64,000 nucleotides of DNA from Shewanella mesophila. Its GTDB lineage: Bacteria; Pseudomonadota; Gammaproteobacteria; Enterobacterales; Shewanellaceae. Each line of letters begins with the position of its first letter. Position 1 is the stretch's first letter. The position numbers and the translations under genes are program-made. This document shows, piece by piece, positions 35,071-44,793 of the stretch. Location of the stretch: assembly GCF_019457515.1 (NCBI RefSeq), contig NZ_CP080421.1:744001-808000 (forward strand), written 5' to 3'. The notes beneath the pieces were generated by a model, which did not search any database, was not told where the DNA came from, and was given only the letters and a program-made list of their open reading frames with translations.

Positions 35071-36582
35071 TTATGGTGTCACTATCTGCCAATCTGGTAG
35101 TTTTTCCTGGAGATCGGGTTTTATTTTATCGAGATCGCCACGAATAACGATCACTGGGGAAGCATGGAACACTTGCTGTGCAGCTTGCTGTAATGTCAAC
35201 GAGTTGAGGCGTTGCCATTGAGCTTGCTGATTCACTATCGCTTGCCACTCTTGCTGTTTACTCAGCAGCTGAATATAGCGCGCTGTACGATGAGCGGAAT
35301 CATCAAACATTAAGTTGAATTGGTTTTGATTGTAATCTGCTAGGGCTTTAACCTCGTCGTCTTCGGCGAGCTCAATTTGGGCTAGTTGTAAATGATCTAA
35401 AATCCCTTTAATAAAAGCCCCTGTGTGCTGTAACTGGGTACTACCATAGTACTTTAAAATTGTCGCCATGGGGTTGTCGAAGCAACGTCCATAAATTCCA
35501 TAGGTGAGTCCTCGTCGTTCACGCAGATCATAGTAAAGTCTGCCTGAAAAACTTCTTCCTAGCCAACGGCTCAGAAGTTCGCAACTAAAAGAGCTGTCTA
35601 TCTGGCCACTATCACTGCTGTGAGCCTGTAATGGCAAATGGTAACCAAGGCGAACTTGGGTTTGTACGCTGCCCGGCGCGTCGATAACGTAGAGGGTTTT
35701 ACCATAGGGTTTAAAGCTATCTAGCTTTGGTTCACTGAAACTCGATGGCACAGGCAGTCGTTTCATCTGCGCTGCGATAACTGTTTTTTGCTGCGACTCA
35801 ATTGACGCGTCGCGTTCGATGATTAGGTGCCACTGGCTTTGGATCGCTGCTTGATGAACAATCTTTTCAAGAGACTGATGTGTTAGCGTTTTTTGCTGTG
35901 CTTCATTATTGAGCGCGCCATTATAGGGATGGGTTTGTCCCAATATTTTTTCCGCCCACAGCTTCTCTATTTCGTTACCATTAAACGCGTTGATATGTTT
36001 ATCGAGTGCGAGTTGTCGTCTTAGTTTGGCGATATCTAAATTGCTAAAACTTTTAGCTGACCATATATCGACTAATAGCGATAAGGCCGTTTCAAGCTGG
36101 TCATCAGGGCAGGCCAAGGTAAGCGTAACGCTATGTAGACTCACTTGTGAGTTAACGCTTTCTATGCAGTTGAGAGGTGTTTTTGCAGATGGCTTATTTG
36201 CTAGCCAAAGCCCTTTTTCAGTAAAGACCTTGGCCAAGATATCCGCATCTTGATAAGGCTGGTTTGGGCTAACTGCGACTAAATGAATGCGGTTAAGCGT
36301 AGAGAGTCTGCCTGGGAGTATATGCAGGAGATGAAAGGCGTCTAGCACACTCACTTGTGGCGCCAAATGGTGTTCTGCTAGGCTCGAATCTTGTGATTCA
36401 ACTATAGGTGCGTTGATTAAAGGTTTGAAGCTAGGGGGCACGGGGGATTGAACTTGTGTAAAGGTTATTTTGGTTTGCTGACAACCACCGCAAATTAGCA
36501 AGATGAGAAAAAAACTGAGTAAGGGGCATGACTGTATACTGCACTGCTTTATGCCGCACAGCTTCACGACAAACGGCCTCAT
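35071..36582 (-). CDS. M16-family peptidase-like lipoprotein lacking the zinc motif
   Basis: I start at the ATG at 36582 (MRPFVVKLCG), which overlaps the preceding stop as ATGA. The protein has 503 residues. A lipoprotein signal (PLLSFFLILLICGGC) is followed by a two-domain M16 fold. The HxxEH zinc motif is absent. The C-terminal half keeps SFSGRLYYDLRERRGLTYGI followed by YGRCF, the R/Y substrate-binding block of the inactive subunit of M16B pairs. It most likely pairs with the active protease encoded just upstream, in the periplasm. Confidence 0.85.
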   Translation of the reverse strand: MRPFVVKLCGIKQCSIQSCPLLSFFLILLICGGCQQTKITFTQVQSPVPPSFKPLINAPIVESQDSSLAEHHLAPQVSVLDAFHLLHILPGRLSTLNRIHLVAVSPNQPYQDADILAKVFTEKGLWLANKPSAKTPLNCIESVNSQVSLHSVTLTLACPDDQLETALSLLVDIWSAKSFSNLDIAKLRRQLALDKHINAFNGNEIEKLWAEKILGQTHPYNGALNNEAQQKTLTHQSLEKIVHQAAIQSQWHLIIERDASIESQQKTVIAAQMKRLPVPSSFSEPKLDSFKPYGKTLYVIDAPGSVQTQVRLGYHLPLQAHSSDSGQIDSSFSCELLSRWLGRSFSGRLYYDLRERRGLTYGIYGRCFDNPMATILKYYGSTQLQHTGAFIKGILDHLQLAQIELAEDDEVKALADYNQNQFNLMFDDSAHRTARYIQLLSKQQEWQAIVNQQAQWQRLNSLTLQQAAQQVFHASPVIVIRGDLDKIKPDLQEKLPDWQIVTP

Positions 36583-38015
36583 AGCACTTGCTCCTCTAAT
36601 GAGTCTGTCCATCCTGTCGGTAGCCATTCGAGTACCGCTTTACTCCAGCGAATATACCAAGGCGGCAGCAGATCTAAACGGACGACACCAGGCTGTAAAT
36701 ATTGTCGAGTGACCCGAATAATATCGTCGTTGGTGACGGCCTTGATGCGTTCCCATGGGCCAGATAGTGGGGTAAATCTATCTTGTTTAAGGGTCGCGCT
36801 GAGCGTTGTCGCTAAGCTGATATCGTTATCTAGTTTTACCAGCTGCTGCTGTAGTGATCGTAGTTTTAACTGCTTAAGTTGTTCGGATGTGAGCCCATCG
36901 GCTGCAAGGTCATCGATAATCGCTGTGATCTGCTGGGTGAGCTGATCTAGGGCGGTGTTGGCCCTTGGTACCATCACCAGGTTCATCACGCCAAAATGTT
37001 CCATAGTCAATGGCAATGAGTAATACAGCAACTGTTTAGGCTCCTTAAGGCTGAGTTTAGCCAATACACTTGAGCGGCTTTGTAACAGGTAGGATTCAAC
37101 TAAACTGATGGCGGCGGCATCTTGATGCGAACGACCTACAGTGTGCCATGCCAGCAATAAACCTGGCCAAGGGCCTCGAGCATCGATGATCTCATGGTGC
37201 ACAGACTGCCTATTCACCTGGAGTGGATGAAAGCCTTGGGGTGTGTTGCTTGGCATCGGCCAGTCAGCAAAATACGCTTTTACCCAGGTGAGTGTCTGTG
37301 ATGGCACTTGCCCCACTATGCTTAGTTGCAGGGTATCAGGGCGGTAAAATGTCTGATGAAACTGAGTTAGGCTCTCGGTTGTCGCCGCTTCAATATCAGT
37401 TTTAGATCCGATCACTGCATGACCATAGGGGCTGCCTTTGACTTGACTTAGCAAGAATTCCATAGCAGGACGAATATAGGGCTGATTATCTATGGTGGTC
37501 GCCATCTCCTCTAGCACGGTTTGTTGCTGATTTTTGACGGTTTGCTCCGTTAATGCTGGACGAATAAAACGATCTGCTTCTAACCATAGTGCTAGCTGTA
37601 GGGCGCGGCTTGGGACATTCACATAGTAATTGGTGTAATCGAAGAAGGTACTGGCGTTAAATTTGCCACTCAGGGAGCTCATCGTTTGGCTGTAGCTGTC
37701 TCCGGGAGCATTTTTACTGCCTTTGAAAAGCATATGTTCAAACAGATGTGCGTAACCAGTTTGACCGACTGCTTCGTTGCGGGAGCCGACCCCGAATTGA
37801 CTTGCCAGCGCGACACTCTGCTTATTTCTAAGGGGTAACAGCCTTAGCTGCAAACCATTATCGAGGCGCTGGTATTGTATGGTTTGTTCTAGTTGGTAGA
37901 GCGGCGCGGCTAATGTCGTTAACTCCTGCTCGCTCGCTTGAACAAGAGTCGATATAAAGGGCATTGCTATTATCAGCAATGGATTAATCAAGCGCCAAGC
38001 AGTGTTCAATTTCAC
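36579..38015 (-). CDS. M16-family zinc metallopeptidase (active subunit)
   Basis: The protein has 478 residues with a signal peptide (LLIIAMPFISTLVQA). The inverse zinc motif appears as GYAHLFEHMLFKGSKNAPGD, and the downstream glutamate region as LEEMATTIDNQPYIRPAMEF. M16 proteases degrade peptides in a closed chamber. With the neighbouring inactive paralogue it forms a typical M16B alpha/beta pair. It starts 26 bp after norR ends, so transcription from norR may run into it. Confidence 0.9.
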   Translation of the reverse strand: MKLNTAWRLINPLLIIAMPFISTLVQASEQELTTLAAPLYQLEQTIQYQRLDNGLQLRLLPLRNKQSVALASQFGVGSRNEAVGQTGYAHLFEHMLFKGSKNAPGDSYSQTMSSLSGKFNASTFFDYTNYYVNVPSRALQLALWLEADRFIRPALTEQTVKNQQQTVLEEMATTIDNQPYIRPAMEFLLSQVKGSPYGHAVIGSKTDIEAATTESLTQFHQTFYRPDTLQLSIVGQVPSQTLTWVKAYFADWPMPSNTPQGFHPLQVNRQSVHHEIIDARGPWPGLLLAWHTVGRSHQDAAAISLVESYLLQSRSSVLAKLSLKEPKQLLYYSLPLTMEHFGVMNLVMVPRANTALDQLTQQITAIIDDLAADGLTSEQLKQLKLRSLQQQLVKLDNDISLATTLSATLKQDRFTPLSGPWERIKAVTNDDIIRVTRQYLQPGVVRLDLLPPWYIRWSKAVLEWLPTGWTDSLEEQVL

Positions 38016-38041
38016 CGATACCGCCCTGTATGGGGAATATG

Positions 38042-39589
38042 TTATTTTTTAGAATGCTTTAACCCTAGCCGTTTTGCTAGTCTGTGTAAATTTCCTGAAT
38101 CGATATTTAACACCCGAGCGGTCGCGGCCCAATTATTCTCATGTTGAGTTAGCACCTGATTAATATAACCCGCTTGAAATTGTTCGGTGGCCTGCTTGAG
38201 GTTGCCAGCGATAAGGCTTGGTTGAATCTCTAGCGAGGACGGCTCAGAAGACTGGGCATTGGCTGAAAACTCAAAGTGTTCTGGGGTAATAAGCGCGATA
38301 TTATTCGTGGACTTTGCTCTGGCCAATATCCCCGCACGGTAGATGCTATGTTCTAACTCCCTGACGTTACCCGGCCAAGCATATTCACCGAGTAATTTGA
38401 GGCTTGCTGAACTGAGTCTTAGGCTTTGTAAACCCAGCTGTTGGCGACTGCGCTCGACAAAGAAACCGCATAGTAAGGTGATATCTTGGCCGCGCTCTCT
38501 CAGTGGTGGGGCAACTAAAGGAAAGACGCTGAGTCTATGATAAAGATCGGCGCGGAATCGGCCTGCCAAAACCTCATTCTTTAGGTTTTTATTGGTCGCG
38601 GCAATAATACGAACATCGACCTTAAGACTGCGATCATCACCTATTTTTTGCAGGTCTCCATATTGCAAGACCCGCAGTAATTTAGCTTGCAGCGTTAGTG
38701 GTAATTCACCTATTTCATCTAAGAATAGCGAACCTTTGTCGGCCATCTCAAACTTGCCGCTACGATTACTAATGGCACCAGTAAATGCACCTTTGACATG
38801 ACCAAAGAGTTCACTTTCGGCGACGGACTCAGGCAATGCGGCACAGTTTAAATAGACTAATGGTTGGGCTGCGCGGGTTGAATTTTGGTGGATCGCATTG
38901 GCGATAAGTTCTTTACCCGTCCCCGTTTCACCGAGAATCAGTACATTCAGATCCGTCGGTGCAGCTACAGCAATCTCTTGCTGCAATGTTTGCATCACAA
39001 CAGATTGGCCAATTAACTCGGTTTCTAAGGCATTGATTCGCGAGTTACTCGGTGCACTATCCCATTGGAGTTGAACCGCTTGTTTCTCCAGCTTATCAAT
39101 CAAGAGGGCGTTATTAAGTGACGCGGCCGCGATAGCACTTATTCCCCTTAGTTGCTCATTACTAAAAGAGTTAAATTGTTCTGGGTCGAAACCATCTATG
39201 GTGACGGCACCAATCAAGCTGCCGTCGGCGATCAACGGCAGGCCTATACAGGCGTGTACGGTAAGATTGTCACCTTGGTTCGGAATCAGTCCATCATAAG
39301 GATCGGGCAGATCGCTATCGGAAGGAAAACGTACAATGTCGCCCGCGCGAGCTATGGCTTCGAGTCTCGGATGATCTTGTAAAACAAAGCGTCTGCCGAG
39401 AACATCAGGACTAAGACCATCAATCGCAAGTGGGGTAAATTGTTGTCCGCTAAATTGGAGTAGGGCTGCTGCATCGCACTTTAGGCATTGGCGAACAGTA
39501 TCGAGTAAACGGGAAAATCTGTCATGGTTCGACAAGCCCGAGGTGATATCTAGGGCCATGCGAGTCAGTTCAGTTTGACTTAGCGCCAT
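38042..39589 (-). CDS. norR: Nitric-oxide-responsive sigma-54 activator NorR
   Basis: The likely start is the ATG at 39589 ([14 protein letters not shown]), with GGAGA about 6 nt upstream; the ATG at 39649 has no such site. The protein has about 515 residues. A GAF domain ([40 protein letters not shown]) senses NO through non-heme iron. The AAA+ domain has Walker [18 protein letters not shown] and the sigma-54 contact loop [22 protein letters not shown]-terminal Fis-type HTH follows ([20 protein letters not shown]). It closely matches E. coli NorR. The target is the NO reductase gene immediately upstream. Confidence 0.96.
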   Translation of the reverse strand: MALSQTELTRMALDITSGLSNHDRFSRLLDTVRQCLKCDAAALLQFSGQQFTPLAIDGLSPDVLGRRFVLQDHPRLEAIARAGDIVRFPSDSDLPDPYDGLIPNQGDNLTVHACIGLPLIADGSLIGAVTIDGFDPEQFNSFSNEQLRGISAIAAASLNNALLIDKLEKQAVQLQWDSAPSNSRINALETELIGQSVVMQTLQQEIAVAAPTDLNVLILGETGTGKELIANAIHQNSTRAAQPLVYLNCAALPESVAESELFGHVKGAFTGAISNRSGKFEMADKGSLFLDEIGELPLTLQAKLLRVLQYGDLQKIGDDRSLKVDVRIIAATNKNLKNEVLAGRFRADLYHRLSVFPLVAPPLRERGQDITLLCGFFVERSRQQLGLQSLRLSSASLKLLGEYAWPGNVRELEHSIYRAGILARAKSTNNIALITPEHFEFSANAQSSEPSSLEIQPSLIAGNLKQATEQFQAGYINQVLTQHENNWAATARVLNIDSGNLHRLAKRLGLKHSKK

Positions 39590-39729
39590 GTGAAATCTCC
39601 GAGTGTATAAGGGATGGCGGATATATCGGTTAACCATTATGACACACAAATATTAGTAATTTTACTCTTGGATAGTGTTAGCCGTTTAAATTCATACCCT
39701 GCTAATTGTGATAATTAGTCGTCAATAAA

Positions 39730-39750
39730 AAGGGGTCGCAATGACCCCTT
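39730..39750 (-). terminator. Intrinsic terminator of the NO reductase gene
   Basis: AAGGGGTC (39730-39737) and GACCCCTT (39743-39750) form an 8-bp stem with a 5-nt loop, followed on the minus strand by TTTATT. norR therefore probably needs its own promoter in the 140 bp before its ATG. Confidence 0.82.
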
Positions 39751-39772
39751 CAATTAATGGTTTGTGAACACT

Positions 39773-42064
39773 CTATGCATTAGCAGAGAGTGGCTCATGG
39801 CTTAATGCTGGCTGTGACTTCTTATTGATGGCTTTTTTGATAATATCAACAAGAAATACCCCCATAAATAAGCCGCCTGCACCAAACAGTATGTCGCCTG
39901 GCATACGCATCCAAACTAAGGTTTCAACGAGTGGGCTGTGGATCACCTCTGGTGACCGCGCAAACCAGTAGCCATTCTCGAGTACCGCGAAGAACTGGGT
40001 GATCCCCACAGGTAGGAGTGACATAAACACCATGGCGGCAAGGCCAATGTTAAGGCTCCAAAACGCGCCTTTAAGTAGCTTTTCATTCCAGACAATTTGC
40101 CCAGTCAGTCCGCGTAAGCAAAACAGCATCAGTCCCATTCCTAACATGCCATACACTCCCATAAACGCGGCGTGACCATGGGTTGCTGTGGTGTTCAATC
40201 CTTGGATGAAGTACAGGGCAATAGGTGGATTGATTAAGAAACCTAACACACCTGCACCCACTAAGTTCCAAAATGCGGTAGCGACAAAGAACATGATGGC
40301 CCATTTATAGCGGATCATCCATGGACTTGCTGCACGTAAACGGTAGCTTTCCATAGCTTCGAAACCAATGATGGCTAATGGAACCACTTCTAGGGCCGAG
40401 AAAATAGCGCCCCATGCGATAACCGCCGTTGGCGTACCAGTGAAATAGAGGTGATGCAAGGTACCAATCAGGCCACCGGTTAAGAATATCACTGTGGTAA
40501 ATAACACGGCAGCGTTAGCGCTACGGCCACGGATCAAGCCTAGACGAACCAGCATGAGTGCGATAACCGAAGTCGCAAATGTTTCAAAGAAGCCTTCAAC
40601 CCATAAGTGTACGACCCACCAACGCCAATACTCGGCAATAGCAAGGTTGGTGTGCTTACCCATGAACAAGCCTGCACCATAGAAGAGGCCAATGGCGACA
40701 CAAGAGGCATACAGTACCCAGATGACAGGGCGCATTTCGCCTTTAACTTTCAATGCTGGGCGAATAGCTGCAGTCACTAACGCTAGCCAAATGAGTAGCC
40801 CTGCAAGCAGCAATACCTGCCAGACGCGGCCGAGATCGATATATTCGTAACCTTGATGGCCGAGTAAAAAGTTGGTGTCGAGATCGAAATATTGTTGAAC
40901 ACCTATCCACTCGCCAGCCATAGAACCGAGAACGACGATAACTAAAGCAACCCAGAGTACATTTACACCTAGGCGTTGGAATTTAGGTTCATGCCCTGAG
41001 AGCGCTGGGGCAATATAGAGGCCGGTACCTAGCCAAGCGGTTGCGATCCAAAATACTGCCAGTTGGGTATGCCAAGTACGAGTCACTGAGTAAGGGAGAA
41101 TTTCAGACAGCGGGATACCATAGAAGTTTTGCCCCTCGACAGCATAATGCGCTGTGATCCCGCCTAAGAAAATTTGCAGTAAAAATAGACCAATAGCGGT
41201 AACGAAGTATTTTCCTACCGCTTTTTGTGATGCTGTAGGTTTAGTTAAAAACAGTGGGTCTTGACTCGCTGGCTTAGGTAGATCTTCATGCTTACCTGCT
41301 GCATGGTGCCAAACTAAGGCACCGATACCTGCGATAAGAGTAACAATACTTAAAATAGACCAGACGATATTATCTGACGTTGGTGTATTACCGATCTGTG
41401 GATCGTAGGGCCAGTTATTGGTGTAGGTGTAATTCTCACCCGCTCGTTCGGTAACGGCTGCCCATGCTCCCCAAAATAGGAAGGCATTGAGTTTTTGCCG
41501 TCTCGCTAAATCAGGAACCGTGCCTTCTTTCATCGCATACTGTTCTCTCAGCGTAGAGAGAACAGGATCATCACCAAATAATGTGATGTAGTGTTGAGCC
41601 ACTTGCTCAATCGCTGCTATGCGGGTGGCGGACAAGGTAATCGTTGTGACGCCGTTAGGAGTTATGACCACACTATTTTTTCGCATATCTTCGCGTAGTG
41701 CTTGCTCTAATCCTGCTTGAATTTCAGAGTTTAGCTCTCTAAATGGTATGTCATAACGATTTTTTGCCGTGATATCTAGCCAAGCTTGAGCTTCTTTGTG
41801 GAGCCAGTCAGCGGTCCAGTCTGGCGCGACATATGAGCCATGTCCCCAGATAGATCCGAGTTGATGCCCCCCCATTGAGCGCCAGACCAGTTGTCCTTGC
41901 TCTATATCATCTTGAGTGTAAAGCGCTTGTCCTTGTTCATTCACAAAGGCGGTGGGGATTGGGGGTTTCTCACGATATATCTCACTGCCGATACTCAGCA
42001 ATACAGTAAAAGATGCAATTAGCACTAGTAGTAAAGCTATTGCCGTTAGCCGTTGTTTGCTCAT
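39773..42064 (-). CDS. norZ: Quinol-dependent nitric oxide reductase (single subunit)
   Basis: The protein reduces 2 NO to N2O with electrons from quinol at the inner membrane. It has 763 residues with about 14 hydrophobic segments. A long N-terminal extension fused to the catalytic core (GQLVWRSMGGHQLGSIWGHG) is the qNOR/NorZ hallmark and replaces the separate NorC cytochrome. Heme/FeB histidine regions are visible in TRTWHTQLAVFWIATAWLGT, VVHLWVEGFFETFATSVIAL, GTLHHLYFTGTPTAVIAWGA and TTATHGHAAFMGVYGMLGMG. Other denitrification genes are absent, so the role is NO detoxification. A sigma-54 promoter and NorR-like boxes precede it. Confidence 0.95.
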   Translation of the reverse strand: MSKQRLTAIALLLVLIASFTVLLSIGSEIYREKPPIPTAFVNEQGQALYTQDDIEQGQLVWRSMGGHQLGSIWGHGSYVAPDWTADWLHKEAQAWLDITAKNRYDIPFRELNSEIQAGLEQALREDMRKNSVVITPNGVTTITLSATRIAAIEQVAQHYITLFGDDPVLSTLREQYAMKEGTVPDLARRQKLNAFLFWGAWAAVTERAGENYTYTNNWPYDPQIGNTPTSDNIVWSILSIVTLIAGIGALVWHHAAGKHEDLPKPASQDPLFLTKPTASQKAVGKYFVTAIGLFLLQIFLGGITAHYAVEGQNFYGIPLSEILPYSVTRTWHTQLAVFWIATAWLGTGLYIAPALSGHEPKFQRLGVNVLWVALVIVVLGSMAGEWIGVQQYFDLDTNFLLGHQGYEYIDLGRVWQVLLLAGLLIWLALVTAAIRPALKVKGEMRPVIWVLYASCVAIGLFYGAGLFMGKHTNLAIAEYWRWWVVHLWVEGFFETFATSVIALMLVRLGLIRGRSANAAVLFTTVIFLTGGLIGTLHHLYFTGTPTAVIAWGAIFSALEVVPLAIIGFEAMESYRLRAASPWMIRYKWAIMFFVATAFWNLVGAGVLGFLINPPIALYFIQGLNTTATHGHAAFMGVYGMLGMGLMLFCLRGLTGQIVWNEKLLKGAFWSLNIGLAAMVFMSLLPVGITQFFAVLENGYWFARSPEVIHSPLVETLVWMRMPGDILFGAGGLFMGVFLVDIIKKAINKKSQPALSHEPLSANA

Positions 42065-42110
42065 AAAGCCTCTCTGTACAAATTTAGTAGGGGTATTAAT
42101 AAGCTTGTAT

Positions 42111-42129
42111 AGAGCAGAGTTTGTGCCAA
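42111..42129 (-). promoter_or_regulatory. Sigma-54 promoter of the NO reductase gene
   Basis: On the minus strand TTGGCACAAACTCTGCT contains the -24 GG and -12 GC elements exactly 10 nt apart, with the consensus TGGCAC. Transcription would start near 42102, about 38 nt before the ATG. Confidence 0.87.
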
Positions 42130-42183
42130 TTTCTTAATTTATTGTTTTATATGGTTTTACTTCTTTGTTGTCGTATTGTTGTT

Positions 42184-42237
42184 GTCAATATGATATTGCT
42201 TGTTAATGTCATAAGTACACTAAAGTGTCTATTTGAC
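42184..42237. promoter_or_regulatory. Three NorR-like enhancer boxes
   Basis: NorR binds sites with the core GT-N7-AC. GTCATAAGTAC (42208-42218) and GTCTATTTGAC (42227-42237) fit exactly. GTCAATATGAT (42184-42194) fits except for the last base and keeps the GTCA-N3-TGA core. The three sites lie 55-125 bp upstream of the sigma-54 promoter, as at E. coli norVW, which also has three. Confidence 0.7.
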
Positions 42238-42290
42238 ATTTTGTGGAGTGTCGAATTGATAATGAGGGTGTTGAGCTAACAGCCGTTATC

Positions 42291-42317
42291 AAAAAGCCAG
42301 CGAAATACTGGCTTTTT
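42291..42317. terminator. Intrinsic terminator after lpxL
   Basis: AAAAAGCCAG (42291-42300) and CTGGCTTTTT (42308-42317) form a perfect 10-bp stem with a 7-nt loop, and T-runs on either strand. It lies 16 bp after the lpxL stop and also insulates the NO reductase promoter. Confidence 0.87.
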
Positions 42318-42332
42318 AACATGAGTCATCTG

Positions 42333-43259
42333 CTATTTATACAGTGACGGGTCGTCTCGATCAGGGCGGGTCTTAAAGCGGCGATGTAGCCACATATATT
42401 GGGCACGATTTCGATCGATTATCGATTCGATGATCTTATTGCCGCGAATCGCATCCTCAACTTCATTGTCGCCAGGGAAGTTTTCTAAAGGCGGCAGGAT
42501 CTCAATGGTGTAGCCGTTATCGTCGGCATTACGCTCAACCACGAAAGGAAGCACCTTAGCTTTACCTAATCTCGCTAAGGTGGTTGCCCCAGTGATCGTG
42601 GCCGCTTCTGCAACATCATAGAAAGGAATAAACACAGCGCTAGAGCGGCCGAAATCTTGGTCTGCGGTATACCAGATCACATCTGGATTACGCAGACTTC
42701 TTACCATTTGACGTAGATCGCGTTTGGGTACTAAGCCTTTATTTGAGCGCAGACGTCCATTGACCTGTAAATATTCCATTAGCGGATTGTTGTGCGGTCG
42801 ATAGACCCCAATACCGGGTTGAAACTGGCCAAAGATCCGTGCGCCCATCTCTAGGGGCAGGCAGTGTACGGCAAATAAAATGACCCCTTGGCCATCGGCA
42901 ATCGTTTGTTCTACATGTTGCTGACCCTTTATGGTCATATGACGTTGAACCTTCGCGTCTGACCACCACCATGCATTGGCGATATCGAAGATCGCTTTAC
43001 CTGTCTCTTCAAAATTGCGTGTTAGCAGTTGAGCCTGATCGGTAGCGGACATATGAGGAAAGCACAGGGCGATATTGCGCTTAGCGGTATTCACACGACT
43101 GCCTACAATCGTTTTAGCTAAACGTCCTATCCATTTACCTAAAGACATCTGCATTGATAGTGGTAACAACTGAGTTAGGCGCATCAGTCCGACGCCCAAC
43201 CAGATCAGCCAATATTTAGGGTGGAAAAACTGTGAGGAGAATTGTGCTTTATCGACCAC
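42333..43259 (-). CDS. lpxL: Lipid A biosynthesis lauroyl acyltransferase
   Basis: LpxL adds a secondary acyl chain to Kdo2-lipid IVA at the inner membrane. The protein has 308 residues. The N-terminal membrane anchor (YWLIWLGVGLMRLTQLLPLS) is followed by the catalytic H-x4-E motif in VILFAVHCLPLEMGARIFGQ, and by YRPHNNPLMEYLQVNGRLRS and VIWYTADQDFGRSSAVFIPF. These match LpxL/HtrB rather than LpxM, though LpxP cannot be excluded. It is divergent from hldE, so two LPS genes share a 103-bp promoter region. Confidence 0.92.
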   Translation of the reverse strand: MVDKAQFSSQFFHPKYWLIWLGVGLMRLTQLLPLSMQMSLGKWIGRLAKTIVGSRVNTAKRNIALCFPHMSATDQAQLLTRNFEETGKAIFDIANAWWWSDAKVQRHMTIKGQQHVEQTIADGQGVILFAVHCLPLEMGARIFGQFQPGIGVYRPHNNPLMEYLQVNGRLRSNKGLVPKRDLRQMVRSLRNPDVIWYTADQDFGRSSAVFIPFYDVAEAATITGATTLARLGKAKVLPFVVERNADDNGYTIEILPPLENFPGDNEVEDAIRGNKIIESIIDRNRAQYMWLHRRFKTRPDRDDPSLYK

Positions 43260-43362
43260 GGACGTCTCAGATCTATTAACGAAAATTACTGCTTATTCTA
43301 ACTCAAAAAATCGCTAAAATTAGGTATAATCATGGATTAATTTAAAAAAAGACAACCGCAAT

Positions 43363-44793
43363 ATGAAGATTTCTCTGCCAGCATTTGAAAAAGCCAAAGT
43401 TCTCGTAGTCGGTGACGTGATGTTAGATCGTTATTGGACTGGTGCGACAGGCCGTATTTCTCCTGAAGCGCCAGTGCCAGTGGTGCGGGTTAATCAGGTT
43501 GAGGATAGACCCGGTGGTGCGGCTAACGTCGCCTTGAATATTGCGGCCTTAGGTGGTCAGGTTCATTTAGCTGGTATCGTCGGAGAAGATGAAACGGCGG
43601 AGGCATTAACTCAGGGGGTCAAAACCCTTGGCGTTGAGCCCAAATGGCACCGAGTGGCTGACAAACCGACGATCACTAAGCTTAGGGTTATGTCGCGAAA
43701 TCAACAGCTATTGCGTTTAGATTTTGAGGAGCCTTATGCCGCCTCCCACAGTCAAGCGCTGCTGACACAAGCCGAGTCAGAACTTGAAAATGTTGCCGTG
43801 GTGGTGCTTTCCGACTATGCCAAAGGCGCTATCGATAATCCGCAAGCTTTTATTGCATTAGCGAGAGCAAAAGGCGTTAAGGTCCTTGTCGATCCTAAGG
43901 GCAGTGATTTTTCTCGCTATCGCGGCGCGAGTTTACTGACACCGAATATGGCTGAGTTTGAACAAGTTGTCGGCAGCGTCACTAGTGAAGCCGATCTTGT
44001 GGCAAAAGCTCAAGCATTGTTAACCGAATATGATTTAGACGCTATGTTAGTTACGCGATCGGAGAAGGGCATGACGCTGATCACGCGCGCATCTCCTGAG
44101 TTACATATCCCGACCGTGGCTCGAGAAGTTTATGATGTCACTGGTGCGGGCGATACAGTGATTTCTGCGTTAGCCACGGCGCTAGCTGCGGGAAGTGACT
44201 TGCCACAGGCTTGTGCTATTGCTAATACGGCAGCGGGTATCGTGGTTGGCAAACTCGGCACCTCGACCGTGAGTCGTATTGAACTGATTGCGGCATTAAA
44301 TCTAAGCCATGGCGAAACGGGTTTTGGTGTGCTCAGTGAAGATCAATTGGTTTACGCCCTCGAGGAAGCCAAGCTTCGCGGTGAACGTGTGGTGATGACT
44401 AATGGTTGCTTCGATATTTTGCATGCTGGGCATGTTAGCTACCTTCAGCAGGCTAAAGCGTTGGGCGAGCGTTTAATTGTGGCGGTCAATGATGATAATT
44501 CGGTTAAACGTCTTAAAGGCGATGGTCGTCCGGTAAATACCCTAGATAGACGCATGGCGGTGCTCGCAGGACTCGCTTCGGTTGACTGGGTGGTCTCTTT
44601 CAGTGAAGACACGCCTCAGCGTATTATCGCGAGGTTATTACCCAATATGCTGGTTAAGGGCGGTGATTATAAGGTTGAGGATATTGCTGGTGGTAAAGAG
44701 GTTATCGAGGCGGGCGGCAGCGTCGAAGTGTTAGGTTTTGAAGATGGCGTATCAACCACGGCCATTATTGAAAATATCATGGCTAAGCAGTGA
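43363..44793 (+). CDS. hldE: Bifunctional heptose 7-phosphate kinase/heptose 1-phosphate adenylyltransferase
   Basis: HldE makes ADP-heptose for the LPS inner core. The protein has 476 residues, the usual fused length. The PfkB-type kinase domain (1 to about 320) has [20 protein letters not shown] and [20 protein letters not shown]. The nucleotidyltransferase domain (about 340-476) has [20 protein letters not shown] with the HxGH motif, and [27 protein letters not shown] (43324-43329) sits 33 bp upstream. The stop overlaps the next gene as GTGA. Confidence 0.97.
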   Translation: MKISLPAFEKAKVLVVGDVMLDRYWTGATGRISPEAPVPVVRVNQVEDRPGGAANVALNIAALGGQVHLAGIVGEDETAEALTQGVKTLGVEPKWHRVADKPTITKLRVMSRNQQLLRLDFEEPYAASHSQALLTQAESELENVAVVVLSDYAKGAIDNPQAFIALARAKGVKVLVDPKGSDFSRYRGASLLTPNMAEFEQVVGSVTSEADLVAKAQALLTEYDLDAMLVTRSEKGMTLITRASPELHIPTVAREVYDVTGAGDTVISALATALAAGSDLPQACAIANTAAGIVVGKLGTSTVSRIELIAALNLSHGETGFGVLSEDQLVYALEEAKLRGERVVMTNGCFDILHAGHVSYLQQAKALGERLIVAVNDDNSVKRLKGDGRPVNTLDRRMAVLAGLASVDWVVSFSEDTPQRIIARLLPNMLVKGGDYKVEDIAGGKEVIEAGGSVEVLGFEDGVSTTAIIENIMAKQ

